DNA of 64,000 nt from an uncultured Cryomorphaceae bacterium (lineage in GTDB: Bacteria; Bacteroidota; Bacteroidia; Flavobacteriales; Schleiferiaceae), in NCBI GenBank assembly GCA_902614915.1, contig CACMMX010000004.1:1-64000 (forward strand), given 5' to 3'. Shown piece after piece: positions 41,366-54,466 of the stretch (its first letter is position 1; each line of letters begins with the position of its first letter). A program made the translations under genes and the position numbers. The notes below the pieces were generated by a model, which saw only the letters and a list, made by a program, of their open reading frames with translations, did no database searches and was not told the origin of the DNA.

Positions 41366-42772
41366 ATGGCCAGCAGAATTAGCAAGGCAGAAATAAGTGA
41401 AATTTTAGAGCAAGGTTGTGACGAAAGAGTACACCTTATTCAAGGCACGAATCGAAACAAATACCATCTAAACCCTGTGGAATATGAAACCTTATTCCAG
41501 CGCGGTTCGTGTACCGCAAATTTATTGACACGTCGCTCTCACGGTGTTGCCAAAGCTTTTTTAGGAAAGTATGACGAACTCAATTATAAGAATTTACTGG
41601 AAAAGCAGAGCAATAGGCTTAGGGATTTAGTAGGTAGTGAGTTTAATGATTCTTTTGACATTTACTTTGGTCCTTCAGGTTCAGATTTAGTATACTATCC
41701 CTTAATATTTCAGGGAATGCTCAACCCAAATAAAAAGTTAATCAATATTGTTAGTTGTCCGGAGGAGTTGGGTTCGGGTTCTGGCTACGCCTCTGAGTCG
41801 CGCTTTTATGCAAATTACAACCAATTCGGCGATAACATTCCTAAAGGCGAATTCGTGAATCCCGAATACATCAGTGAGGTTCACTATTTAGATGCAAGAG
41901 ATAAAGAAGGAAATATTCTTGATCGCAGTAAATCGGTAAAAGCAATCATTAATGCTAATAAAGATGCTGCAGTGGTGGGCTCCCTAGTTTTTGGCTCTAA
42001 ATCTGGTATTAAAGATGATCTTGATATTATTGATTCAGATGATAAAACAATGTGGGTGGTGGACTTGTGTCAATTCCGGGTAGATCCCAAACTTATTCAT
42101 GAGCTTTTAGAAAAAAGGGTCATAATAATGTTGACGGGTTCCAAGTTTTTTCAAGCACCACCCTTTTGTGCAGCAATGTTAGTACCGAGAAAATGGGGCG
42201 AAGAACTGAAAAAGGTGGATGCCTCCATTATTGAACCCTACGGTAAGCTGTTTTCTGCGTATGACGTACCGTGGTTTATGCAAAATATGCGTGAATATTT
42301 ACCTTTAAAGGAAAATAAAGCACTCCGTTTGCGTTGGGAAATAGCATTGGATGAAATGGAAGCATACAGCTATTGGTCAGTTGCACAGACGGACGATATT
42401 ATTACTAGATGGGCAACAGCTGTAATGGCGCGTATAGAAGATTCAACTTACTTTAGGCTGATGCCCGATCAGCATAAGACCAACATGTCCATAATTAGTT
42501 TTCAGGTTTGGGTTGGTGGAACTGCGTTAGATAATTCCCAACTCAAAGCACTATTTAAGGCGATTACTACATCTATTCACGAAGGTTTCAAGGACGGTAT
42601 AAAAAAAGTGTTTTTTGGTCAGCCGGTGCAGTACGGAGCACGAAGTTTTATTCGTTTAGCAATAGGTGCCTACGCCGTTCGATCTTTTCTTGAGGACGAT
42701 GCTGTAGATCTACACAATGATTACCGCACGATTGAGATTATTGAAGAATACGCACAAAAAATGTTCGGTTGA
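41366..42772 (+). CDS. unassigned PLP-dependent-transferase-like enzyme (fold type I suspected)
   Basis: DIYFGPSGSDLVYYPL, VVDLCQFRVDPKLIHELLEKRVIIMLTGSKFFQAPPFCAAMLVP: acidic residue followed by SK-type lysine as in fold-type-I PLP enzymes. Confidence 0.5.
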   Translation: MASRISKAEISEILEQGCDERVHLIQGTNRNKYHLNPVEYETLFQRGSCTANLLTRRSHGVAKAFLGKYDELNYKNLLEKQSNRLRDLVGSEFNDSFDIYFGPSGSDLVYYPLIFQGMLNPNKKLINIVSCPEELGSGSGYASESRFYANYNQFGDNIPKGEFVNPEYISEVHYLDARDKEGNILDRSKSVKAIINANKDAAVVGSLVFGSKSGIKDDLDIIDSDDKTMWVVDLCQFRVDPKLIHELLEKRVIIMLTGSKFFQAPPFCAAMLVPRKWGEELKKVDASIIEPYGKLFSAYDVPWFMQNMREYLPLKENKALRLRWEIALDEMEAYSYWSVAQTDDIITRWATAVMARIEDSTYFRLMPDQHKTNMSIISFQVWVGGTALDNSQLKALFKAITTSIHEGFKDGIKKVFFGQPVQYGARSFIRLAIGAYAVRSFLEDDAVDLHNDYRTIEIIEEYAQKMFG

Positions 42773-43959
42773 TTTCAAAAGGAGAAATATCAAAAATCAT
42801 TGCTGACTTAGTTGCATTAGTGGATGAGAAAGACAACAGTGTCCTTGTTGCTGATTTACCCACTTTACGTGAACGATTGAATCATTTGAAGTCAAGTTTA
42901 CCTAAAACTTGCATTCATACCATTGCCATTAAGTCTAATCCGCACGCTCAGATGTTGAAAACACTGGTAGATTTGGGTTTTGGTCTAGAGGCAGCCTCTA
43001 TCGAGGAGGTTCATTTGGCATTAAACGCTGGATGCTCGGCAGAAAGGGTGGTATTTGATTCTCCTGTGAAAACAAAGCATGAGATAAATGAAGTGGCGCG
43101 CTTACATGGAATGTTGGTCAATGTGAATTCTATTGAAGAATTAACGAGATTTCCGAACGATCCCGCATGCTATATTGGAATTCGAATCAATCCGCAGGTT
43201 CGTACGGGTGGACCCGACATCTATGATGTAAGCCGCAATGAAAGTAAGTTTGGAGTCCCTATAGAGCATAAAGAGGCTATTATTCAGGCGGCATTGAAAT
43301 TCCCCGTATCTGCTTTGCATATGCACAGCGGTTCTCAAATGAAAAACTTGACGGTTCAACGTCAAGCCCTGGAATGTCTAAAATCCTTAGCAGATGAGAT
43401 TAATTCAAGGATGCCGGGGAAAATAAATACGCTTGATATAGGAGGAGGATTACCAACAGAATCTATAGCTGAAGAAAGTAAGATGAGCGCCTATGGCGCC
43501 GTGATTGCCGAGGTTTTTGCCGATTCTTCCTATCAGATCTTCACTGAATTTGGTCAATGGGTTCATGCGGAAGCTGGTCTAGCTATTTCCAAAATAGAGT
43601 ACGTTTTAGAAAAAAGCAGGGTATACATACATCTCGGGGCCGATTTTTTTATGCGTGATGCATACGGTGATGCTAGATCTTTTCCAATGCAAGTATGGGA
43701 TGAACATGGCCAAGAAGTTGAAGGAGTTATGCAACGGTTTGATATTGCGGGACCGCTCTGTTTTGCAGGAGACTATCTGGCACACGGGCAAATACTCCCT
43801 CACGCTACGAGCGAAGGACATTGGTTAAGTATTTTGGTAACTGGGGCAAACACATATGGATTATGGTCCCGACATTGCTCAAGGAGCGTTCCAAAATATC
43901 TATGCTGGGACGGGGAAAATCTACGTATTTGGAGTGAACGCCAAACAATCAATTTTTAA
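42769..43959 (+). CDS. PLP fold-type-III decarboxylase-like enzyme (Orn/DAP/Arg decarboxylase 2 superfamily, Y4yA-like)
   Basis: IHTIAIKSNPHAQMLKTLVDLGFGLEAASIEEVHLAL, ALHMHSGSQ, LDIGGGLPTE, FDIAGPLCFAGDYLA; TTG start overlapping previous stop. Confidence 0.8.
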   Translation: MISKGEISKIIADLVALVDEKDNSVLVADLPTLRERLNHLKSSLPKTCIHTIAIKSNPHAQMLKTLVDLGFGLEAASIEEVHLALNAGCSAERVVFDSPVKTKHEINEVARLHGMLVNVNSIEELTRFPNDPACYIGIRINPQVRTGGPDIYDVSRNESKFGVPIEHKEAIIQAALKFPVSALHMHSGSQMKNLTVQRQALECLKSLADEINSRMPGKINTLDIGGGLPTESIAEESKMSAYGAVIAEVFADSSYQIFTEFGQWVHAEAGLAISKIEYVLEKSRVYIHLGADFFMRDAYGDARSFPMQVWDEHGQEVEGVMQRFDIAGPLCFAGDYLAHGQILPHATSEGHWLSILVTGANTYGLWSRHCSRSVPKYLCWDGENLRIWSERQTINF

Positions 43960-43988
43960 TCTTACTTTTGAACAACAAGTCGCAATAA

Positions 43989-45263
43989 ATGAAGAAATTA
44001 TTTTCACTCTTAACGTTTGTTTTTAGTGTGTTCTCATATTCACAGATTATGAACATTAACGTTGACGAAGATACTTGGGTCGTATGTCCAACAGATTTAG
44101 TAGAAGTAAATGCTACTAGAACCTCTCCTTCGAATAATTCGATCTCTTTGAATGGTAGTTCAACGTATTTTGAAATTCCTTTCTCAGTGAATACTTCTTT
44201 CGGTAATACCAATTTTACTGTAGAATTTTGGGTGAAATCGAATCAATCAACTCCTCTCACTGTATTGGCATCCAGCCAAAGTGCAGTTGGTGTGGGTTGG
44301 GCTGTATTAATGGATTTGAATGGCTTTGTGACTTTTGCCGCTTTAGACGCCACGGGGAGCGCAAGTTCTATGACTGGTGCACTTTCTTCTATAAATGACG
44401 GTAATTGGCATCATGTTGCCGTTTCTTGGAATAGAGCAACAACCGATGCGACTATGTTTATTGACGGTGGTTTTGAGGTATCTCAGTCCTTCCCCTTAGC
44501 TGATATTACCTCAAATGCTTCGACTATTCTAGGCTATGGAATTAATCCAATAAACGCAACAGCACTTTATACCAATGCTGAATTTGATGAATTCAGAATG
44601 TGGTCCGAAGCAAGAAGTATTGGTGATGTACAGTTAGTAATGTCAACTCATTTAAATCCTGGGTCATTCCCAACTTTAGCTCAGAATTTTGATTTTAATG
44701 AATTGACTTCTACTGGCGGTTGGCTTGATTGTGCAGCAGGATTAGTTGCACCATCTGGAGGAACTTCTCCAGCTGTAAATATATCCGGTGGGCCATCGAT
44801 TACGTTCAATTTTGCGTTTACATGGAATACGGTGAATACCGGTTTAACTCAAAATGGTCCGAATTTTCAAGAAACATTTGATAAGAACGAAAATATTGTA
44901 GTTAGTACAGGATATTGCAAGTATGCGAGTTCGGATTCAGTTGTTATTACTGTCCTTGATTGTGATACGTTACCAGATCCAAGAGATGCAGCTGCGGTAT
45001 TCATGCCATCTGCATTCACGCCAAATGGTGATTCAAAAAATGATTACTACATCGTAAAAGCTAATGCAATCAGCTATTTTGAGATGCAGATTTACAATCG
45101 ATTAGGAAATATTCTATTCTATAGTAAGGATATCAATTCGGGCTGGGACGGTACATTTAATGATAAGACTTGTTATGAGGGTGTTTATATCGCCAAAATA
45201 ATTTATCGAGATTTAGAAGGAATTGAGTATATCAAGTACCAGCAGTTCTCTTTGATGCGATAA
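43989..45263 (+). CDS. secreted LamG-like domain protein with CHU_C / type B T9SS C-terminal domain
   Basis: Signal peptide; FTVEFWVKSNQ...NDGNWHHVAVSWNRATTDATMFIDG (LamG); C-terminal MPSAFTPNGDSKNDYYIV...MQIYNRLGNILFYS...GWDGTFNDKTCYEGVYIAKI. Confidence 0.88.
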   Translation: MKKLFSLLTFVFSVFSYSQIMNINVDEDTWVVCPTDLVEVNATRTSPSNNSISLNGSSTYFEIPFSVNTSFGNTNFTVEFWVKSNQSTPLTVLASSQSAVGVGWAVLMDLNGFVTFAALDATGSASSMTGALSSINDGNWHHVAVSWNRATTDATMFIDGGFEVSQSFPLADITSNASTILGYGINPINATALYTNAEFDEFRMWSEARSIGDVQLVMSTHLNPGSFPTLAQNFDFNELTSTGGWLDCAAGLVAPSGGTSPAVNISGGPSITFNFAFTWNTVNTGLTQNGPNFQETFDKNENIVVSTGYCKYASSDSVVITVLDCDTLPDPRDAAAVFMPSAFTPNGDSKNDYYIVKANAISYFEMQIYNRLGNILFYSKDINSGWDGTFNDKTCYEGVYIAKIIYRDLEGIEYIKYQQFSLMR

Positions 45264-45269
45264 CTTTTG

Positions 45270-46196
45270 CTAGGGTTTAACTTCTTTACCCTGTTTGGCG
45301 CCGCTGACGCTCGCGTTTAATTCAAACCCAACAATCAATCCGAAGGCATTTACATAAATCCAAAGGAGCATAATGAGCAGTGTCCCAATGGATCCGTAAA
45401 ACTTATTGTACGTAGAGAAATTCTCAACGTAATATCCAAAGCCGTTAGAGGAGAGAATAATTAAAGCTGTAGCAAGCAGACTCCCCGGGCTGATAAACCG
45501 CCAATCTCTGCTGCGTACGGGTCCGTAATTATAAACGAGTGATATGGCTACTAAAACAGTGAGTAACAGAACGAGTAGCCTTACCCAGTAAATGATGCTT
45601 GTGCTGTATTCTAATATGTATCCTTTATCCACGAGCCATCCTGTAAAGCCTTTTGAGAAGATGAGTGCGATTATCGCAATAAGTATAAGCAGCGTTAGTC
45701 CAATAGTTAGTAAAAAGGCACTCAAGTATTGCCACCAAAATTTTTTAGCATCGATTATATTAAAGCTGATACCTAGATTAGATACCAGGGAAAGTGTTCC
45801 GTTGGTGGCGAAAAGTGCCGCAGCTGCAAAGGTTACGGACAACAGCCCGCCGCGTTTAATCGTTAGGATGTCATCAATTGCAGCAAAAGCCATCTCATGA
45901 GTAGGTGGGGGGAGAACATCACCCAATATGGCGTATAATTCCGTTTGAAAGGTATCAATTGGTAGATAGGCAATTAGCGTGAATATGAAGATGATTCCAG
46001 GAAATAGTGCCAAAAAGAAGCTGAAACTTACTGAGCCCGCCCGAGTAGCAATAGCACCTTCATAGATACCTCGATAGAAAAAAAAGAGAACATCCCAAAT
46101 AGAGAGACCATCAAAGAATGGTGGCTTGATGCTACCCAAGGTCTTTTTGATAGTTTCGTAAATGGAATTTAAAACGGTCCTCATAATTCTGCGCAA
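45270..46196 (-). CDS. YihY/BrkB-family membrane protein
   Basis: RAGSVSFSFFLALFPGIIFIFTLIAYLP; FYGSIGTLLIMLLWIYVNAFGLIVGFELNA. Confidence 0.9.
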   Translation of the reverse strand: MRRIMRTVLNSIYETIKKTLGSIKPPFFDGLSIWDVLFFFYRGIYEGAIATRAGSVSFSFFLALFPGIIFIFTLIAYLPIDTFQTELYAILGDVLPPPTHEMAFAAIDDILTIKRGGLLSVTFAAAALFATNGTLSLVSNLGISFNIIDAKKFWWQYLSAFLLTIGLTLLILIAIIALIFSKGFTGWLVDKGYILEYSTSIIYWVRLLVLLLTVLVAISLVYNYGPVRSRDWRFISPGSLLATALIILSSNGFGYYVENFSTYNKFYGSIGTLLIMLLWIYVNAFGLIVGFELNASVSGAKQGKEVKP

Positions 46197-47050
46197 GCTT
46201 TTAAACTTAGGTCTAAACTAGCAATTTGATGAGTAAGTGCACCAACGCTTATAAAATCTACCCCACATTCTGCGTAGCTAACGATGGTTTCTTTTGTTAT
46301 TCCACCGCTACTTTCAATTTCCGCGCGTCCCGCTATCAGCTCCACCGCCAATTTGGTTTGTTGAACACTAAAGTTATCAAGCATAATTCTATCGGCCTGA
46401 GCTTCAACGGCTTCTATTACCTCGTTTATATTTCGAGTTTCCACTTCAATTTTTAGCGACTTTTTATTTCGCTCCAAATAGTTGCGTACCTTTTTTACCG
46501 CAGTAAGTATTCCACCGGAAAAATCTATATGATTGTCCTTCAACATAATCATGTCGTAAAGTCCCATTCTATGGTTTCCACCACCCCCTAATGCTACTGC
46601 CCATTTTTCCAAAACGCGAAGTCCCGGAGTAGTTTTCCTAGTATCTAAAATGGTACATGATGTATGCGCGATTAAAGCAGCGTATTTTGAAGTATTCGTT
46701 GCGATACCGGAAAGACGTTGGATATAATTTAATACGAGGCGCTCGGCTTGGAGTAATTTTATTGAATTACCTTCTACTTCCATCACAATATCACCTTTAT
46801 ATATTCTGGAACCGTCTTGAATGAAAACGCTAACAACTGCACTTGGATCAATGTATGCCAGGAGGTATCGGGATAAAGCGACGCCAGCGATAATTCCATT
46901 TTCTTTAGCAAGAAGCTTAGCTTTGCCCCTTTCAGTCTTATTTAAACAGCTCAATGCGCTGTGGTCTCCATCTCCAAGATCTTCAGCTATTGCCAAATCA
47001 AAAGAGGATTGAAGAGCCTTAAAATCAGGGGTCCACTTCTCTACACTCAT
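46181..47050 (-). CDS. nadC: nicotinate-nucleotide diphosphorylase (carboxylating)
   Basis: AIAEDLGDGDHSALS, LDTRKTTPGLRVLEKWAVALGGGGNHRMGLYDMIMLKDNHI, IESSGGI. Confidence 0.95.
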   Translation of the reverse strand: MSVEKWTPDFKALQSSFDLAIAEDLGDGDHSALSCLNKTERGKAKLLAKENGIIAGVALSRYLLAYIDPSAVVSVFIQDGSRIYKGDIVMEVEGNSIKLLQAERLVLNYIQRLSGIATNTSKYAALIAHTSCTILDTRKTTPGLRVLEKWAVALGGGGNHRMGLYDMIMLKDNHIDFSGGILTAVKKVRNYLERNKKSLKIEVETRNINEVIEAVEAQADRIMLDNFSVQQTKLAVELIAGRAEIESSGGITKETIVSYAECGVDFISVGALTHQIASLDLSLKACAEL

Positions 47051-47107
47051 ATTAATTACCGCCTAAATTATTGCTTTTCATTGCAAGTTAGCATCTTTGT
47101 ATTAGCT

Positions 47108-47581
47108 ATGAAGATTGTATTTCTTGTTATTGGCAAAACTTCTGAACGATGGTTAAAGGAGGGGATAGAATTGTATTTGAAAAGACTTCAACATTATCAA
47201 GATACTTCTATAATTATACTACCTCCAGTGAAAGGAGGCGGTAAAATACTACCGGACATTTTAAAAGAAGAAGAGGCTCAGGTCTTTCAAAAATTTATTG
47301 CTCCATCAGATTTTATAGTGTTGTTAGATGAGAAAGGTCAACAATACGATAGTAGAGGATTTGCCAATCAAATTCAAAAATGGCGCAATTCGGGCCCGAA
47401 AAGGCTCGTTTTTCTGGTTGGTGGAGCCTTTGGTTTTTCATCTTCCTTGTTTACTCGAGCAAATGCCGTATTGAGCATGAGCTCAATGACGACTTCACAT
47501 CAGCTTATTCGTATTGTTTTCTTAGAACAACTTTACCGGGTAATGACGATATTGCGAGGTGAACCTTATCACAACGATTAA
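47108..47581 (+). CDS. rlmH: 23S rRNA (pseudouridine(1915)-N(3))-methyltransferase RlmH
   Basis: MKIVFLVIGKTSERWLKEGIELYLKRLQHY; LVFLVGGAFGFS; LSMSSMTTSHQLIRIVFLEQLYRVMTILRGEPYHND. Confidence 0.95.
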   Translation: MKIVFLVIGKTSERWLKEGIELYLKRLQHYQDTSIIILPPVKGGGKILPDILKEEEAQVFQKFIAPSDFIVLLDEKGQQYDSRGFANQIQKWRNSGPKRLVFLVGGAFGFSSSLFTRANAVLSMSSMTTSHQLIRIVFLEQLYRVMTILRGEPYHND

Positions 47582-47589
47582 TTTAGAAA

Positions 47590-48603
47590 ATGGCAGCACA
47601 TTCCTTTGAGAGCATATTGAACGCATTAAAGAATGGCGATTACCAGCCTGTCTATTTTTTCGCCGGTGAAGAGTCTTTCTATGGTCAACAGTTGCTTGAC
47701 TATTTAGAAAACAACGCCTTGGAAGAATCCGAAAGAAGTTTCAACCAGACGGTGTTGTATGGTAAAGAGACCAATATGCTTCAAATATTAGAAGAGGCCA
47801 AGCGATTCCCTATGATGAGTGATAAGATACTGGTTATTGTTAGAGAGGCTCAACACCTTAAAGCCTCAGATTGGGAATTACTCACCGGCTATTTAGACCA
47901 GCCTCAACCATCAACTATCCTTGCGTTTGGACACATGCACAAGAAATTGGATAAGCGATCAAAGGCGGGTAAAGCTATTAAAAGTAAAACGGTCTTTTTG
48001 GAGAGTGATTCCTTGAGAGATTACCAAGTGATTCCTTGGCTTGAAGACCATCTTAAAAATAAGGGGTTCAAAGCCGGAACTGATGTGATTGCTGCGATGG
48101 CCGAACAAGTTGGTTCAGACCTAAGCCGGATTTTTAAAGAAGTTGAGAAACTGGAGGTTGCGATGGGTGATAATCGTCAATTGACCTCTCATGATATTGA
48201 AAGACATATCGGTATATCCAAGGACTACAATAATTTTGAACTCGTTGCAGCGATTGCCTACAAGGATTTTGCGAAGGCATTTAAAATTGTACATTATTTC
48301 TCGAAAAATCCAAAAGCGCATCCAGTTCAAATGATTACAGGCGTTTTATTCAATTTTGTGAATAATCTAATCCAATACCTTAGTATGAACGGAACGGCGG
48401 AGAAACAAATTGCCACAGCATTGAAAATACATCCCTACTTTTTAAAACAATTTGCGGCGGCATCGCGTCATTATAGTAGAGCACAGGCGCATATGATGCT
48501 TAAAGAATTGTTAGAATTTGACCGTAAATGTAAAGGAGTAATCCCTTCTAGCTCAAACGAATATGAGCACCTGAGAGAATGGCTTATTAAGTGTGCACTT
48601 TAG
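47590..48603 (+). CDS. holA: DNA polymerase III subunit delta
   Basis: PVYFFAGEESFYGQQLLDYLE; RRFPMMSDK-like VIVREAQ; LSRIFKEVEKL. Confidence 0.9.
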   Translation: MAAHSFESILNALKNGDYQPVYFFAGEESFYGQQLLDYLENNALEESERSFNQTVLYGKETNMLQILEEAKRFPMMSDKILVIVREAQHLKASDWELLTGYLDQPQPSTILAFGHMHKKLDKRSKAGKAIKSKTVFLESDSLRDYQVIPWLEDHLKNKGFKAGTDVIAAMAEQVGSDLSRIFKEVEKLEVAMGDNRQLTSHDIERHIGISKDYNNFELVAAIAYKDFAKAFKIVHYFSKNPKAHPVQMITGVLFNFVNNLIQYLSMNGTAEKQIATALKIHPYFLKQFAAASRHYSRAQAHMMLKELLEFDRKCKGVIPSSSNEYEHLREWLIKCAL

Positions 48604-48631
48604 ACCTTACATTTGCCTAACTTTCATTGTA

Positions 48632-52605
<3,974 letters not shown>

Positions 52606-52606
52606 T

Positions 52607-54397
52607 ATGGAGCAAAATAGAGGAATAGATAAAAATCAAATCGCAGGGATACTCCTTATTGGAGCCATCATGCTCGGATTCGGCTGGTGGCAAACCAAAA
52701 ACTCTCCGCCGATTGAACCTACTACACAAGCCACAGAGGGTGTTGAACAGGTCATAGAAGATAAATTATTGAGGAAATCACTAGTTCCAGATGGAATAGT
52801 TTCTTCGGAGCTTGATTCTTTCGTTGCAGAAGAGTTAACGATTAGAAACACGGAAGTGAGTTTGACCTTTTCTTCCGCCGGTGCAATGTTAACAAGTGCG
52901 GCTTTAAGGGGTTATCATACTTACGATGATACCACAAAAACAGAAGCGCTTGATCTCATCAAGGGCAATAGTCAAGTATTTGACATTCGTCTTCCTGACG
53001 GCAGTTCATTGAGTGCTAAAAAATTTGAAATAATAGCATCTTCGTCTCGTTCAATTGTTTTTTCCGATGGAACTACTAAAGTGAGTGTAGAACTCTCAGA
53101 GGTAGGTTATGATTATTCATTTATAGTGAGCGGAACTGCTGAATCTAGTGGTAAGCCAGAAATGTATTGGGAGCGAAATGCGCTACGCACGGAAAAAGGA
53201 ATCACTACAGAACGTCAGTATTCTAGTTTTGTATATCAACTGAATGAGGACGGGGATGTTGAGCATTTAGCAGGACGAGGGTCTGACAAAAGTGAGACTA
53301 CGGACCAAATCAATTGGTTGGCACAAAAACAGCGTTTTTTCTCATTGATTATTCACCCTGAACAAGGATTTGCCTCTGCGGATATTGCCACAGTAAATGG
53401 GGATGATGAGGATAAAAATTTGGTCAAAGAATTTAGTGCAACGGCTCGGTTGAATCAGACGGTAAGTGGCGCATATACGTTGCCATTCGAAATGTACGTT
53501 GGGCCCAATGAGTACCAGCTTCTAAAAACTTATGATCAAGGATATGAGAAGGCTATCAATTTTGGTTGGGGTATTTTTGGCGCTATTGGACGCGGCGTAG
53601 TCGTACCTATTTTTAATTGGTTAGAAGGTTATGGTTTTGGCTATGGTCTAATCATCTTTATAATGGTCTTAATTATAAAGTTAACGCTGAGCCCGCTTAC
53701 TTTCGCTTCCTATCGTTCCATGGCTAAAATGCGCGTGCTAAAACCAGAAATTGATGCAATCAATGAGAAGTTCAGTTCTGAGAAAGAAAATGTACAAAAG
53801 CAGCAGGCCATAATGAATCTTTATAGAGAAGCTGGTGCAAGCCCATTGGGTGGATGTGTACCGGTAATAATTCAAATGCCGATTTTGTTCGCAATGTTTC
53901 GCTTTTTTCCTGCCTCAATTGAACTTAGAGGAGAAAGCTTTTTATGGGCTAAGGATTTAAGTACTTATGATAGCATCATTTCGTGGTCTACACAGATTCC
54001 ATTGATTTCAACCTTCTTTGGGAATCATTTGTCTTTATTCACACTGTTAATGACCGCCTCGACAATTTTATATACTTGGATGAACCAACAGATGACTCCG
54101 CAAACGGGCTCATCAGATCAAATGAAGCAACTGCGTGTCATTATGTATATCATGCCGTTGATGTTCATGTTTGTATTGAATAGTTTCCCTTCAGGTCTAA
54201 CCTACTATTATTTTTTGTCTAATATTATCACATTCACCATGCAATGGGGAATACGAAAGACTGTAAATGATGAGGCTATTCTCGTAAAGATTGAGGCTAA
54301 GCGAGCTCAGCCTAAAAAAGAAAGTAAATTTCAACAGCGCATGGCAGAAATCCAGCGTCAGCAGAATAAGAACAGATCGCAACGCAGAAATAAATAA
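52607..54397 (+). CDS. yidC: membrane protein insertase YidC
   Basis: DKNQIAGILLIGAIMLGFGWW; periplasmic domain; GGCVPVIIQMPILFAMFRFFP; FPSGLTYYYFLSN. Confidence 0.95.
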   Translation: MEQNRGIDKNQIAGILLIGAIMLGFGWWQTKNSPPIEPTTQATEGVEQVIEDKLLRKSLVPDGIVSSELDSFVAEELTIRNTEVSLTFSSAGAMLTSAALRGYHTYDDTTKTEALDLIKGNSQVFDIRLPDGSSLSAKKFEIIASSSRSIVFSDGTTKVSVELSEVGYDYSFIVSGTAESSGKPEMYWERNALRTEKGITTERQYSSFVYQLNEDGDVEHLAGRGSDKSETTDQINWLAQKQRFFSLIIHPEQGFASADIATVNGDDEDKNLVKEFSATARLNQTVSGAYTLPFEMYVGPNEYQLLKTYDQGYEKAINFGWGIFGAIGRGVVVPIFNWLEGYGFGYGLIIFIMVLIIKLTLSPLTFASYRSMAKMRVLKPEIDAINEKFSSEKENVQKQQAIMNLYREAGASPLGGCVPVIIQMPILFAMFRFFPASIELRGESFLWAKDLSTYDSIISWSTQIPLISTFFGNHLSLFTLLMTASTILYTWMNQQMTPQTGSSDQMKQLRVIMYIMPLMFMFVLNSFPSGLTYYYFLSNIITFTMQWGIRKTVNDEAILVKIEAKRAQPKKESKFQQRMAEIQRQQNKNRSQRRNK

Positions 54398-54412
54398 GCG
54401 ATGATGACTCAT

Positions 54413-54444
54413 AAAAAAGCCCTGCATTTCCGCAGGGCTTTTTT
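54413..54444. terminator. bidirectional-type intrinsic terminator between yidC and Omp28-like gene
   Basis: AAAAAAGCCCTGC-atttcc-GCAGGGCTTTTTT. Confidence 0.92.
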
Positions 54445-54466
54445 ATAATCTATTTAAAAAAGGCAT

